DNA of 30,650 nucleotides from positions 1 to 30,650 of the forward strand of contig CAYQAS010000046.1 in the NCBI GenBank assembly GCA_964415525.1, read 5' to 3'. A model generated the notes under the pieces. The model saw only the letters and a list, made by a program, of their open reading frames with translations. It made no database searches and had not been told where the DNA came from. The stretch comes from CAZPUI01 sp964415525 (lineage in GTDB: Bacteria; Acidobacteriota; Holophagae; Holophagales; Holophagaceae). Shown here in pieces: positions 8,788 to 16,726 of the stretch. The number at the start of each line of letters is the position of its first letter. The first letter of the stretch is position 1. The translations under genes were made by a program, and so were the position numbers.

Positions 8788-10230
8788 ATGCTGACGTGGC
8801 GACCTTCCTTCCAGCTGGATCCGTCCCTGGATCAGCCCCTGTTTCTCCAGATCGCTCAGCGGTTGGGGGAGGCCATCACCGAGGGACGGCTGACCCCAGG
8901 CGAGGCGCTGCCCGGCACCCGCGTCATGGCGGAGCATCTGGACGTCAATCGCAACACGGTGGTGGCGGCCTACCAGGAGCTGAGCGCTGAGGGCTGGATC
9001 CAGAGCCGTCCGGGGGGCGGGACCTTCGTGGCTGATCCGCCGCCCCGTTCTGGTACGCAGGCGGGATCCAAGGGTGCGCCCGAACCTGCTTTCAACATCA
9101 ATCCGCCTCCTGGACAACCCGCCGTCCAGCCCCACGCCGCCTACAGCTTCCTCACCGGGGAGGTCGATCCTCGGCTGTTGCCCATGGTGGCGCTGGCGAG
9201 GGCCTATCAGCGGGCGGTGCGGACTCGGGATCGGACCCTCTTCAGTCGCGATCAGCCCCTGGGGGTAGAGCGTTTTCGCACGGCTCTCGCCTCCATGCTG
9301 GCGTCGGCCAAGGGGCTTCGGGCGAGTGCCGATACGCTGCTGGTGACTTCAGGGTTGGCGGAGGCCATCAGCCTCGTCTGCCGGGGGTTGCTGCCCAGCG
9401 GGGAGATGATCGGTGTGGAAGCCCTCGGTTCCTGGCACCAGTGGGACGTTCTTCGGCAGTCTGGCCATCCGCTGCTTCCCATAATCGTGGACGGCGAGGG
9501 GGTATCCATCACCTCCGCCCGGCAGGCACTGGATGCGGGCGCGCGGATGCTCTTCGTGACACCCCTGAGGCAGTACCCGACCACGGTGACCCTCCCAGCC
9601 TCTCGTCGGGCTGACCTGCTCGTCCTGGCTCAGCAAGCCAAGGTTCCCATCCTCGAGGTGGACCTGGATCCGGGATTTCACTATGAAGGCTCGCCGGCGC
9701 TGCCACTCGCGGCCGAAGACCGCACGGGTTCCGTGGTCTACATCGGCGCTTTTTCGAGGCTGCTTTTTCCGAACCTTCCTGTGGCGTTCATTCATGGACC
9801 GTCGGCTCTCATCCAATCACTCTCGGCTTGGCGCAGCACTCTGGGCTCTACCGGGGATCCATTCCTTCAGCAGTCCCTGGCCCAGCTCCTGGAGGATGGT
9901 GAGATCCAGCGGCACCTGCATCGTCTGAGAAAGGTCAGCCTGGAGTGCCGGGATGCCCTGGGCAACGCCCTGGAGCGGCATCTGGCGAGCGCTTTGGAGA
10001 TCAGGCCGCCGAGCGGTGGCCAGGCCTTCTGGCTTCCCACCCGGGACGCGGGAGTGGATGTGGACGCCTGGGCGCGCCGCGCCCGGAAGGATGGGCTCGC
10101 CTTCCAGCCGGGACACGCGTTCGCGCTGGAGGGAGAACCTCCGGCGGCTCTTCGATTGGGCTTTGGGGGCAGCGCGTCCAGGGATATGGAAGAGGCGGTG
10201 CTTCGCATGGCCCGCGCCCTGATCGACTGA
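8788..10230 (+). CDS. MocR/PdxR-type GntR regulator with a degenerate aminotransferase domain
   Basis: 480 residues from ATG 8788, with GGAGG at 8777-8781 six bases upstream. Residues about 15-80 form a GntR winged helix (LFLQIAQRLGEAITEGRLTP, LDVNRNTVVAAYQELSAEG). The rest is a fold-type I aminotransferase-like domain as in MocR regulators, which normally bind PLP as a ligand. Here the usual FSK(T) lysine is replaced: IGAFSRLLFPNL has R324 where the Schiff-base lysine belongs. The EDDYD motif has become EVDLD (290-294), keeping one Asp but losing the Tyr, and the TPSHQFPTG motif reads TPLRQYPTT. The protein therefore probably cannot form the normal PLP Schiff base. It may sense another ligand or act through dimerisation alone. 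It lies 2 nt behind the Ser/Thr kinase. Confidence 0.88.
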   Translation: MLTWRPSFQLDPSLDQPLFLQIAQRLGEAITEGRLTPGEALPGTRVMAEHLDVNRNTVVAAYQELSAEGWIQSRPGGGTFVADPPPRSGTQAGSKGAPEPAFNINPPPGQPAVQPHAAYSFLTGEVDPRLLPMVALARAYQRAVRTRDRTLFSRDQPLGVERFRTALASMLASAKGLRASADTLLVTSGLAEAISLVCRGLLPSGEMIGVEALGSWHQWDVLRQSGHPLLPIIVDGEGVSITSARQALDAGARMLFVTPLRQYPTTVTLPASRRADLLVLAQQAKVPILEVDLDPGFHYEGSPALPLAAEDRTGSVVYIGAFSRLLFPNLPVAFIHGPSALIQSLSAWRSTLGSTGDPFLQQSLAQLLEDGEIQRHLHRLRKVSLECRDALGNALERHLASALEIRPPSGGQAFWLPTRDAGVDVDAWARRARKDGLAFQPGHAFALEGEPPAALRLGFGGSASRDMEEAVLRMARALID

Positions 10231-10533
10231 AATTTGGACCCGATTTGGCCTCGGACGTCCATGGAATGGATGCCCAAATTTTCCGATCCATTGGCCGAAT
10301 GGGCATGGCCTTGTTGGTGTTAATGGTTTGTTTGTGGACAAGGCCCTGGTCTGACTGGACTAGGGGGTATTCCTGAACCGGACCTCGCTCCGATTCGGGG
10401 GGCTGACCAAGCTGAGCCAATCCCGCTCTTTCCATTGCGCATAGATGGTCCCGCGCCCGCATGGTGCGGAGCGAGGACTGTACTGCGCTGGTTCCCCCCC
10501 CAGGCCCTTTGGGCCAGACCTCAGGAGTAACCC
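10231..10533. other. 303-nt intergenic region rich in inverted repeats, no gene seen
   Basis: No credible coding sequence is seen here. The first 115 nt hold three perfect inverted repeats. AAATTTGG (10230-10237) pairs with CCAAATTT (10274-10281). AATGGAT (10265-10271) pairs with ATCCATT (10286-10292). GGCCTTGT (10307-10314) pairs with ACAAGGCC (10338-10345). The first two interleave, so they cannot form as simple nested hairpins. The last part is the leader of the peptidase gene, with a 5-bp hairpin GGCCC/GGGCC (10503-10515) just ahead of the ribosome site AGGAG (10523-10527). A promoter for the peptidase must lie here but no clear -35/-10 pair was found. Confidence 0.5.
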
Positions 10534-13245
10534 ATGAAGCGCACCTCTTCGCTTTGCATCGCCCTTCTCGCCTCCGGCCTTCTCGCCGCGGCGCCTACCG
10601 ACCGTGAAGTCCAGGTGACCACCGAAACCGCTCGCCTGCGGCAGGATCTTCAGGTGGTCGAGGGTGTTGTCAGCCGCCTGCAGGCCGAGCGCGGTGCGTT
10701 GGGACTGAACACCCGTCATGCCTTTGCCCCCAAGAACGTCGTGCGCACTTCGGACGATCGCCTGGTGCATCGCCTGAGCCACCAGTTCCAGGGCCTTCGG
10801 GTGTGGGGCAGCGAGTCCATCGTGACCACCGACCTCTTCGGCAATGCCAAGGGCCGAGCGGAACATTTCCTGCGCCTCGCAGGGGATGTGGATGTGGAGC
10901 CTCAGGTCACGGCCTCGGAAGCCATCTCCCGGGCCATGGGGCCGGTGCTTCCGGCTGTGGAGGGTGCCTCCCGTCGTTCCTTCGTCGAGCGTCCTCAGGC
11001 GGAACTGCTTCTCTACCCCATCCTGAAGCAGGTGCGGGTGGCCGGGGCCGAACTCAAGGCTGAGGCCGAACTGGTGGCCACGGACCTGCAGGATGTGGTG
11101 GAGCGCTACGCACTGGCCTACTACGTCCAGAGCCGCGAGCAGAGCGAACGGCAGAGCCTGATCGCCACCGATTCCATCATTGACGCCAAGACCGGTGAAG
11201 TGCTGGCGCAGTGGGACGCCCTCCAGCATGCCGCCGCCAAGGCCACCGCGAAGACGCTCTACAACGGCGATCGCCAGATCGACGTGAACTACTCTGGGAC
11301 CACCTACACCCTCACGGATCCCACCCGGGCCACCACGACACCGTTCAATGTCACGCCGAACAGCGGCGGTTCTGTCTACTCCAGCACCACGGCCGTCTTC
11401 GGCAACAACACCACCAGCGACACGAAGACCGCGGCGGCCTCCGCCCTGTGGGCGGTGCAGGCCGGCTACGACATGCTGAAGAACTGCTACAGCTGGACCG
11501 GCCGCGACAACCGCAACACCGGCGTGAACATCAAGGTCCACCTGAATGAGGACAACGCCTACTTCGATGGCAACCAGACCCTGACCTTCGGTGACGGCGT
11601 CAGCATGTTCAAGCCCCTGGTGAGCATCGATGTGGCCGCTCACGAGTTCGGCCATGCCGTGTGTGCCAGCACCGCCAACTTGACCTACAGCGGCGAGTCC
11701 GGTGGCCTGAACGAATCCAATTCCGACATCCTCGGGACCCTCGCCGAGTTCTACGCCCTGGGCGGCCAGAGCGGCAGCACCGTGCCTCTCTCTGGCGGCG
11801 ACTGGGTGCTGGGTCAGGAGATCTCCAAGAACGGCAGCCCGCTCCGCTGGATGTACAAGCCGAGCAAGGACGGCTCCAGCCCGGACATCTGGTCCAGCAC
11901 GCTCAAGAACCTGGATGTGCACTACAGCAGCGGCCCCAACAACCGGATGTTCTATTTCCTGAGTCAGGGGTCCACAGCGAGTGGCGACTATTCCAGCTCC
12001 AAGCTGACCTACGGCCCCATCACGGGCATCGGCATCCACAAGGCCGGCCAGATCTGGATGCGCGCCCTCACTAGCAAGCTCAGCGCGAGCTCGAACTACG
12101 CGGCCACCTTCACCGCATGCAAGACCGCTGCGACCGAGCTCTTCGGCGCCACCAGTGTGGAAGTGAACACCGTGACCCGCGCTTTCGCGGCCATCGCCGT
12201 CACCACAGACGTGCAGCCCATCGGCAGCCAGGCGCTGGCCATCACGACTCAGCCCGCCAGCAAGACCGTGAATGTGGGCGGTAGCGTTACCTTCACCGTC
12301 GCCGCCAGTGGTGGCACGGCCCCCTATAAATACCAGTGGTACAAGAACAATGCCGTCGTCTCCGGTGCCACCTCCGCCAGCTACACCTTCACCGCGGCTG
12401 CGGCTGATAACGGCGCCACTTATTACGTCCAGGTGTCCGATTCGGCCACCACGCCCGCCAGCCTGAAGTCCAGCACGGCGACCCTGACGGTGAACACCAG
12501 CTCCACCCTGGCCATCAGCACCAACCCCCAGAGCCAGACGGTTCAGGCGGGCGCCAGCGCCTCCTTTACCGTCGCCGCCACGGGTGGCACGGCACCGTAC
12601 AAGTATCAGTGGTACAAGAACAATGCCGCTGTGTCCGGTGCCACCAGTGCCACCTACAGCTTCACGGCCCAGGCCGCGGACAACGGCGCGACGCTCTACG
12701 CCAAGGTGACGGATAGTGCCGCGACTCCGACGAGCGTCACCTCCACCAGCGCCACCCTGACGGTGCCCGGCACCGGAACGGATCTGGTGAAGAATGGCGG
12801 CTTCGAGGCAGGCGTCACCAGCTGGTCCGGCAGCACCGGCGTCATCGGCAACTGGTCCACGAACGTCCCCGCCCAGACCGCCTATGAGGGCGTGAACTGC
12901 GCCTACCTCGGCGGCAACGGCAAGACGGCCACCGAGACCCTCTACCAGACGGTTGCCATCCCTGCCTCGGCCACCTCTGCGGTGCTCAGCTTCTACCTGC
13001 ACATCGACACCGCCGAGAGCGGAAGCACGGTGTATGACAAGCTCTCCGTGCAGGTGCGCAACAGCGCTGGCACCCTGCTCAAGACCCTGGCCACGTACAG
13101 CAACGCCAATGCGGCCAGCGGCTACCAGCTTCGCAGCTTCGACCTGAGCGCCTACAAGGGCCAGACCGTCCGCGTGCACTTCAACATGGTCGAGGATGCT
13201 TCCCTGCAGACCTCCTTCGTGGTGGACAAGGTCGCCCTGAAGTAG
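10534..13245 (+). CDS. Secreted M4 (thermolysin-family) metallopeptidase with two Ig-like repeats
   Basis: 903 residues from ATG 10534 (AGGAG 6 nt upstream). A signal peptide (MKRTSSLCIALLASGLLAAA) is followed by an FTP/PepSY-like propeptide up to about residue 230. The catalytic domain has the zinc motif HEFGH (H370, E371, H374), the third ligand E394 in GGLNESNSD exactly 20 residues on as in thermolysin, and the transition-state His H463 in LDVHYSSGPNNRMFYFLS. All catalytic residues are present. After about residue 565 come two closely similar Ig-like domains (about 567-655 and 656-746), each with the PYKYQWYKNN block. A C-terminal beta-sandwich domain starting NGGFEAG (about 754-903) resembles carbohydrate-binding or proprotein-convertase-P-like modules. 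It is exported and likely degrades extracellular protein. It stands alone between a palindromic leader and a strong terminator. Confidence 0.95.
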   Translation: MKRTSSLCIALLASGLLAAAPTDREVQVTTETARLRQDLQVVEGVVSRLQAERGALGLNTRHAFAPKNVVRTSDDRLVHRLSHQFQGLRVWGSESIVTTDLFGNAKGRAEHFLRLAGDVDVEPQVTASEAISRAMGPVLPAVEGASRRSFVERPQAELLLYPILKQVRVAGAELKAEAELVATDLQDVVERYALAYYVQSREQSERQSLIATDSIIDAKTGEVLAQWDALQHAAAKATAKTLYNGDRQIDVNYSGTTYTLTDPTRATTTPFNVTPNSGGSVYSSTTAVFGNNTTSDTKTAAASALWAVQAGYDMLKNCYSWTGRDNRNTGVNIKVHLNEDNAYFDGNQTLTFGDGVSMFKPLVSIDVAAHEFGHAVCASTANLTYSGESGGLNESNSDILGTLAEFYALGGQSGSTVPLSGGDWVLGQEISKNGSPLRWMYKPSKDGSSPDIWSSTLKNLDVHYSSGPNNRMFYFLSQGSTASGDYSSSKLTYGPITGIGIHKAGQIWMRALTSKLSASSNYAATFTACKTAATELFGATSVEVNTVTRAFAAIAVTTDVQPIGSQALAITTQPASKTVNVGGSVTFTVAASGGTAPYKYQWYKNNAVVSGATSASYTFTAAAADNGATYYVQVSDSATTPASLKSSTATLTVNTSSTLAISTNPQSQTVQAGASASFTVAATGGTAPYKYQWYKNNAAVSGATSATYSFTAQAADNGATLYAKVTDSAATPTSVTSTSATLTVPGTGTDLVKNGGFEAGVTSWSGSTGVIGNWSTNVPAQTAYEGVNCAYLGGNGKTATETLYQTVAIPASATSAVLSFYLHIDTAESGSTVYDKLSVQVRNSAGTLLKTLATYSNANAASGYQLRSFDLSAYKGQTVRVHFNMVEDASLQTSFVVDKVALK
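12232..12771 (+). repeat. Tandem Ig-like domain repeat inside the M4 peptidase
   Basis: Two consecutive copies of about 90 codons each. Both contain a nearly identical stretch encoding GGTAPYKYQWYKNNA, then SGAT and AADNGAT. The DNA itself is very similar across CAGTGGTACAAGAACAATGCC in both copies (12332 region and 12608 region). This looks like a recent duplication or homogenisation by gene conversion. Confidence 0.8.
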
Positions 13246-13261
13246 GCTTCGCTCCTTTTCC

Positions 13262-13293
13262 AACCGCCGGGATCCTTGGGTCCCGGCGGTTTT
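13262..13293 (+). terminator. Strong intrinsic terminator after the M4 peptidase
   Basis: AACCGCCGGGA (13262-13272) and TCCCGGCGGTT (13281-13291) form a perfect 11-bp stem with an 8-nt loop, followed by T residues (TTTT at 13290-13293). It begins 16 nt after the stop codon. The A residues on the other side mean it may also work for the converging radical SAM gene ending at 13295. Confidence 0.88.
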
Positions 13294-13294
13294 C

Positions 13295-14308
13295 TCATGC
13301 AGGCTCGAATCGGCCTTCGAGGCTTCGGCCGCAAGCTGTGCATGCTCCGCGTGACAGCCGGGATTCGGAGAGCCGGAACCCATTTCGGCGCAGCAGGACC
13401 TCGCTGCAAGCTGGACAGCAGGTATCGCTTCCGTCGGATCCGAGAACGTTCCCGAGGTACACGTACCGAAGGCCTTCGGCGCGAGCCCACGTATTGGCGC
13501 TCCGGAGGGTGGAAATGGGTGTCGAGGGGACCTCCAGCAGGCGGTGGGCGGGATGAAAGGCGGTGAGGTGCAACGGCACGTGGGGGCCACAGTGTTCGGC
13601 GACCCACGCGGCCAGGTCCCGAACGTCAGCCTCGGCGTCGTTCTCACCTGGTATCAGCAGGTTGGTGATCTCAAGCCAGGTTCGGCCCTGGCGAGCAACG
13701 TGTTCGAGGGTTTCTAAGATCGGGGCGACGGAGGCCTGACTATGGCGTCGGTAGAAGGTGTCGCGGATGCCTTTGAGATCGATGTTGGCGGCGTCCATGG
13801 TTGCGAAGAAGTCTGACCGGGCGGGTTCGAGGATGAATCCTGCCGTCACCGCCACGGTGTTCAGGTTGGCTTCGTGGCAGGCGGCGGCGGCATCCAGCAC
13901 GAACTCCGCCGCGACGATGGGCTCGTTGTAGGTGAAGGCCACGCTGGGGCAGCGGTGCACCTTGGCGAGGGCGACGACATCGGCGGGCCGAGCCGGGACA
14001 AGGCGGGCCAGGTCGAGGCTCCACGCCAACTGCCAGTTCTGGCAGAAGTCGCAGGCGAGATTGCAGCCGACGCCGCCGAACGAAAGGACCGGTGTGCCTG
14101 GCAGGAAGTGGAACAGGGGCTTCTTCTCGATGGGATCCACCGCGAAGCCGCTGCTTCCGCCGTAGCTGAGGGCCTGAATCGCTCCGCCTGAAGCCTGGCG
14201 CACGCCACAGAATCCCGTCTCGCCTTCCTGCAGGCGGCACTGCCGCGGGCAGAGTTCGCAGGCCACGACGCCCGGCGAATCCTGATGCCACCAACGTGCT
14301 TGGGTCAT
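13295..14308 (-). CDS. amrS: AmmeMemoRadiSam-type radical SAM enzyme
   Basis: 337 residues from ATG 14308. The radical SAM cluster motif is GCNLACDFCQN with C82, C86 and C89. An N-terminal zinc-ribbon-like CELCPRQC...GFCGVR and the block GFAVDPIEKKPLFHFLPGT (19 residues) precede it; these are hallmarks of the radical SAM member of the AmmeMemoRadiSam trio. FTYNEPIV and NIDLKG also match. The C-terminus carries an extra four-Cys ribbon (CCPAC then CTACG). Its reaction is not established to my knowledge. The start overlaps the stop of the upstream LigB/MEMO-like gene as ATGA (14305-14308), so the two are translationally coupled. The third usual partner, AMMECR1, is not next to it. The symbol is used loosely for the family. 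Confidence 0.9.
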   Translation of the reverse strand: MTQARWWHQDSPGVVACELCPRQCRLQEGETGFCGVRQASGGAIQALSYGGSSGFAVDPIEKKPLFHFLPGTPVLSFGGVGCNLACDFCQNWQLAWSLDLARLVPARPADVVALAKVHRCPSVAFTYNEPIVAAEFVLDAAAACHEANLNTVAVTAGFILEPARSDFFATMDAANIDLKGIRDTFYRRHSQASVAPILETLEHVARQGRTWLEITNLLIPGENDAEADVRDLAAWVAEHCGPHVPLHLTAFHPAHRLLEVPSTPISTLRSANTWARAEGLRYVYLGNVLGSDGSDTCCPACSEVLLRRNGFRLSESRLSRGACTACGRSLEGRFEPA

Positions 14309-15084
14309 TGGAAGATCGCCTCCATGTAGCCCACGCCGAAGGGAGCTTCATACGCGAGCACCCGCGGGGTGATGAACGATGCTCCCAGGGCGCCATCCAG
14401 CACCTCCAGGCTGTCCACCACGTCTTCACGGGCCAGGTCGCGGAGGTGAGCTGGGATGCGCGAGATCTCTGTCAAACGCGCCTCGCGTACACATGCCTCC
14501 ACTTCGGCGTCAAAGCGATGGGCCTCGGGGTGAAAGCCGCCGGGGGCACCGGGTTGTAGCGCGTGGCTCATGTCGCCGGAGGCGAGCAGGGCCCAGGGCC
14601 CGACAAGGCCATCCATCACTCGCCGGAGGTCGCGACCCAGCTGTCGGTTGGTGTCTGGATCGGGTTCCCACGGAAGGCCGATGACCGTGAGGGGGACCTC
14701 CAGACCCGCCTCTGCGAGGAACCAGAGGGGGACCAGAGCGCCGTGATCGAGCTGGGAGAGGGGCAGGGGCACCAGCAGATCGGGCTGGTCTTGCGCCAGG
14801 GCCTGCCCCGTTTCGGAGTCGGCAGGAAAGGTCACCGCGACGCCAGAATGGCCGAAGGGCCCAAAATGGCCTTCCATGCGATGTCCCTGCACGAGGCCGA
14901 AGCATCCATCCTGCCGTGGCGTGTGGGGTGAGATGAGCACCAACCGTGCCGGTCGCTGATCCAACAGGTGCTGCGCGATCTTGGCCATGGCCGAAGTCGT
15001 GGCGGCACAGGCCGCAGCCCGACCTCCGGCGATGGGTGGAATCACGATGGGAGCGTGACACATAAGGGCGGCGGCGCAGAGCAT
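14305..15084 (-). CDS. LigB/MEMO-like class III extradiol dioxygenase-fold protein
   Basis: 259 residues from ATG 15084, or 252 from the in-frame ATG at 15063 (MCHAPIVIPP); neither has a clear ribosome site. The earlier open frame to 15459 is low-complexity and looks non-coding. Landmarks are CHAPIVIPPIAGG near the N-terminus with a likely metal His, LVLISPHTPRQDG with a second His, GDMSHAL and the C-terminal YEAPFGVGYMEA. This is the LigB/MEMO fold found in AmmeMemoRadiSam clusters, where a similar domain is often fused in front of AMMECR1. Here the protein stops right after the fold, so the AMMECR1 part is absent. Overlap with the radical SAM gene (ATGA) suggests they act together. An actual ring-cleaving dioxygenase is less likely, as there is no aromatic degradation context. 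Confidence 0.78.
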   Translation of the reverse strand: MLCAAALMCHAPIVIPPIAGGRAAACAATTSAMAKIAQHLLDQRPARLVLISPHTPRQDGCFGLVQGHRMEGHFGPFGHSGVAVTFPADSETGQALAQDQPDLLVPLPLSQLDHGALVPLWFLAEAGLEVPLTVIGLPWEPDPDTNRQLGRDLRRVMDGLVGPWALLASGDMSHALQPGAPGGFHPEAHRFDAEVEACVREARLTEISRIPAHLRDLAREDVVDSLEVLDGALGASFITPRVLAYEAPFGVGYMEAIFQ

Positions 15085-15131
15085 GGCCCAGTATCGAGCG
15101 GCGGGTGGCCCGGGGCCAGTATGCTCATCCC

Positions 15132-15818
15132 ATGTCCATGGTTCCGGCCCTGCCTTCCTCCTGGCCCCACATCTCCCGTCCCCAGATGGAGCCGGTGGTC
15201 TGCCGCAGTGCGCGGTGGCCCTTCCTGGAGGACGAATGGCAGGTCGTGGCACCAGAGTCCTTCCGGTTGGAAGGGGTGCCGGAGCTGCTTTCGGGGGCCT
15301 TCGGGCGGGGGGGTGTATTCCGTGTCGGCTCCGTGGTGGTGCGCCCCTATCGAAGGGGCGGGCTGTTGGGGCGGGTGGTTCAAAGTCGATACGCCGGCCC
15401 GGGGCGATTCGAACAGGAGTGGACGATCCACCGTGCGCTTTGGGAGGCGGGTTTCCCAACCGTTTGTCCCCTGGGATATGCCTGGCGGCCTTGTGCCCCC
15501 TGGGGAGTCGAGGGACTTTACTTCACCGAAGCGGCGAATGGGCGATCCTGGCCGAGTGGCTGGGCGGGAGGGGAGGCAACCTTGCATCAACTCTGGATGC
15601 GGATCCAGGACCTCTGCGCGTGGGGGGTGTGGGCGCCGGACGTCAATGCCACCAATGTCCTGGTGGAGGAGGGCGGCGAAATACTGCTCCTGGATTGGGA
15701 CCGGGCACGCTGGGACTCCAGTCCTGACCTGAGCGGTCGATACAAGGACCGGCTCCATCGGAGCCTCCTGAAGCTCCACGCATCTCCAAGTCTCATCTCA
15801 CTTCTGGAATCCCTTTGA
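15132..15818 (+). CDS. KdkA-like 3-deoxy-D-manno-octulosonate (KDO) kinase family protein
   Basis: 228 residues from ATG 15132; GTG 15105 and ATG 15138 are alternatives and none has a strong ribosome site. The glycine-rich start of the kinase lobe reads VRPYRRGGLLGRVVQSRYAG, as in KdkA (HYRRGG). FEQEWTIHRALWEAGFPTVCPLGYA follows in the helix region (in two parts: FEQEWTIHRALWEAG, FPTVCPLGYA). The catalytic loop is APDVNATNVLV, where KdkA proteins have H.DLN..N, so the Asp and Asn are kept but the His is Ala. The metal Asp lies in LLLDWDRARW (DFD-like). KdkA phosphorylates KDO of inner-core lipopolysaccharide at the inner membrane. The next gene, a histidine kinase, overlaps by 4 nt. Another small-molecule or LPS kinase of the same superfamily is possible. 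Confidence 0.72.
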   Translation: MSMVPALPSSWPHISRPQMEPVVCRSARWPFLEDEWQVVAPESFRLEGVPELLSGAFGRGGVFRVGSVVVRPYRRGGLLGRVVQSRYAGPGRFEQEWTIHRALWEAGFPTVCPLGYAWRPCAPWGVEGLYFTEAANGRSWPSGWAGGEATLHQLWMRIQDLCAWGVWAPDVNATNVLVEEGGEILLLDWDRARWDSSPDLSGRYKDRLHRSLLKLHASPSLISLLESL

Positions 15819-16726
15819 CGCAAACATCCTCCAGTTTCTGGCTCCCGGGGCTCCTGACGCTCGGTGGCGTCGCTCTGGGGTTAGGTTTGGGCTGGTTCCT
15901 TGGAAGGCGTCGAACCGCACAGGCAGCGCCAGGCGACGCTGCCGATGTGCCTGTGGAGATGTCCACGACGGCCACCAACATCAAGTCCTTCACGATCGCG
16001 GAGGAGATGGAATGCCCAGAGCGGCAGTACCTGTTCATGGGCAAGGTGGCACATGCCTTGCGCAATCCTCTGACCGGCGTGCTGATGAGCGCCGAGCTGT
16101 TGCAGGAAGAGGATGATCCCGCGCAGATCCGCATGGCTCTGGAACGCATCCTGGAGCAGGGACGCCAGATCCGAGAAATCATCATGCGCATCCAAGAGGC
16201 CACGGCCCTGGAGGCCTGCCAATATCGGCTGGACCTGGAGGCCGTCCAGCTCAGAGAGACCGTGCAGGAAATCTTTGATCTTTACCAGTCCCGGGCCAAA
16301 ACTAAGGGGCAGCGCCTGGAGATCGAGCCCTTTTCGGAGCACGTGAGGGTGGTGGCGGACCGCCGTTTCCTGTCCAGCATCCTCGGGGAAATGATTTCCA
16401 ACGCCATAAAATATTCACCAAAAGATGCTGCGATTCGACTGGGGGGCGGACCTTGTGACATCGGCTATCGCGTGTGGGTGCAGGACGAGGGGCCGGGAAT
16501 TGGAGCAGAGGAGCGGGCCAAACTCTTTCAGCGCTTCGTGAAGCTCTCCCCCATCCCAACCGCCGGCGAGAGTCACATCGGCCTGGGTCTTTGGAGTGCA
16601 AGGATCATGGCCCAGACCCTGGGCGGCGACCTGTGCTGTCGACCTGCGGAACCGAAGGGATCGCGCTTCGAACTGGAACTGCTCCAGGCCTACCTCAAGC
16701 CTTCCACTTCCACGATCATCGCCTGA
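15815..16726 (+). CDS. Membrane-anchored sensor histidine kinase
   Basis: 303 residues from TTG 15815, which overlaps the kdkA-like stop as TTGA (15815-15818). One membrane segment (about 8-29) is followed by a short linker and no recognisable sensor domain. The dimerisation box is FMGKVAHALRNPLTGVL with H80 as phosphoacceptor; the residue after the His is Ala rather than the usual Glu or Asp. ATPase boxes are EMISNAIKYSPK (N), DEGPGIG (G1), LFQRFVKL (F) and IGLGLWSARIM (G2). No response regulator is adjacent, so it is an orphan kinase. The overlap with a putative LPS-core kinase hints at an envelope link but this is only context. Its 3' end overlaps the converging thiolase gene by 37 nt. Confidence 0.87.
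   Translation: MTQTSSSFWLPGLLTLGGVALGLGLGWFLGRRRTAQAAPGDAADVPVEMSTTATNIKSFTIAEEMECPERQYLFMGKVAHALRNPLTGVLMSAELLQEEDDPAQIRMALERILEQGRQIREIIMRIQEATALEACQYRLDLEAVQLRETVQEIFDLYQSRAKTKGQRLEIEPFSEHVRVVADRRFLSSILGEMISNAIKYSPKDAAIRLGGGPCDIGYRVWVQDEGPGIGAEERAKLFQRFVKLSPIPTAGESHIGLGLWSARIMAQTLGGDLCCRPAEPKGSRFELELLQAYLKPSTSTIIA

Noticed and set aside
10503..10515. 5-bp hairpin GGCCC/GGGCC before the M4 peptidase ribosome site
   Set aside because: Too short to claim as a regulatory element on its own; it is noted only as part of the leader.
10360..13647. A 1095-codon open frame on the minus strand
   Set aside because: It lies antisense to the M4 peptidase, which has a signal peptide, intact zinc motif and a terminator. 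The minus frame has a repetitive Gly/Ala/Arg-type composition from high GC and no recognisable domain.
15085..15459. N-terminal extension of the LigB/MEMO-like protein
   Set aside because: The extension is Pro/Arg-rich low-complexity sequence and lies antisense to the kdkA-like gene, so the start near 15084 or 15063 is preferred.
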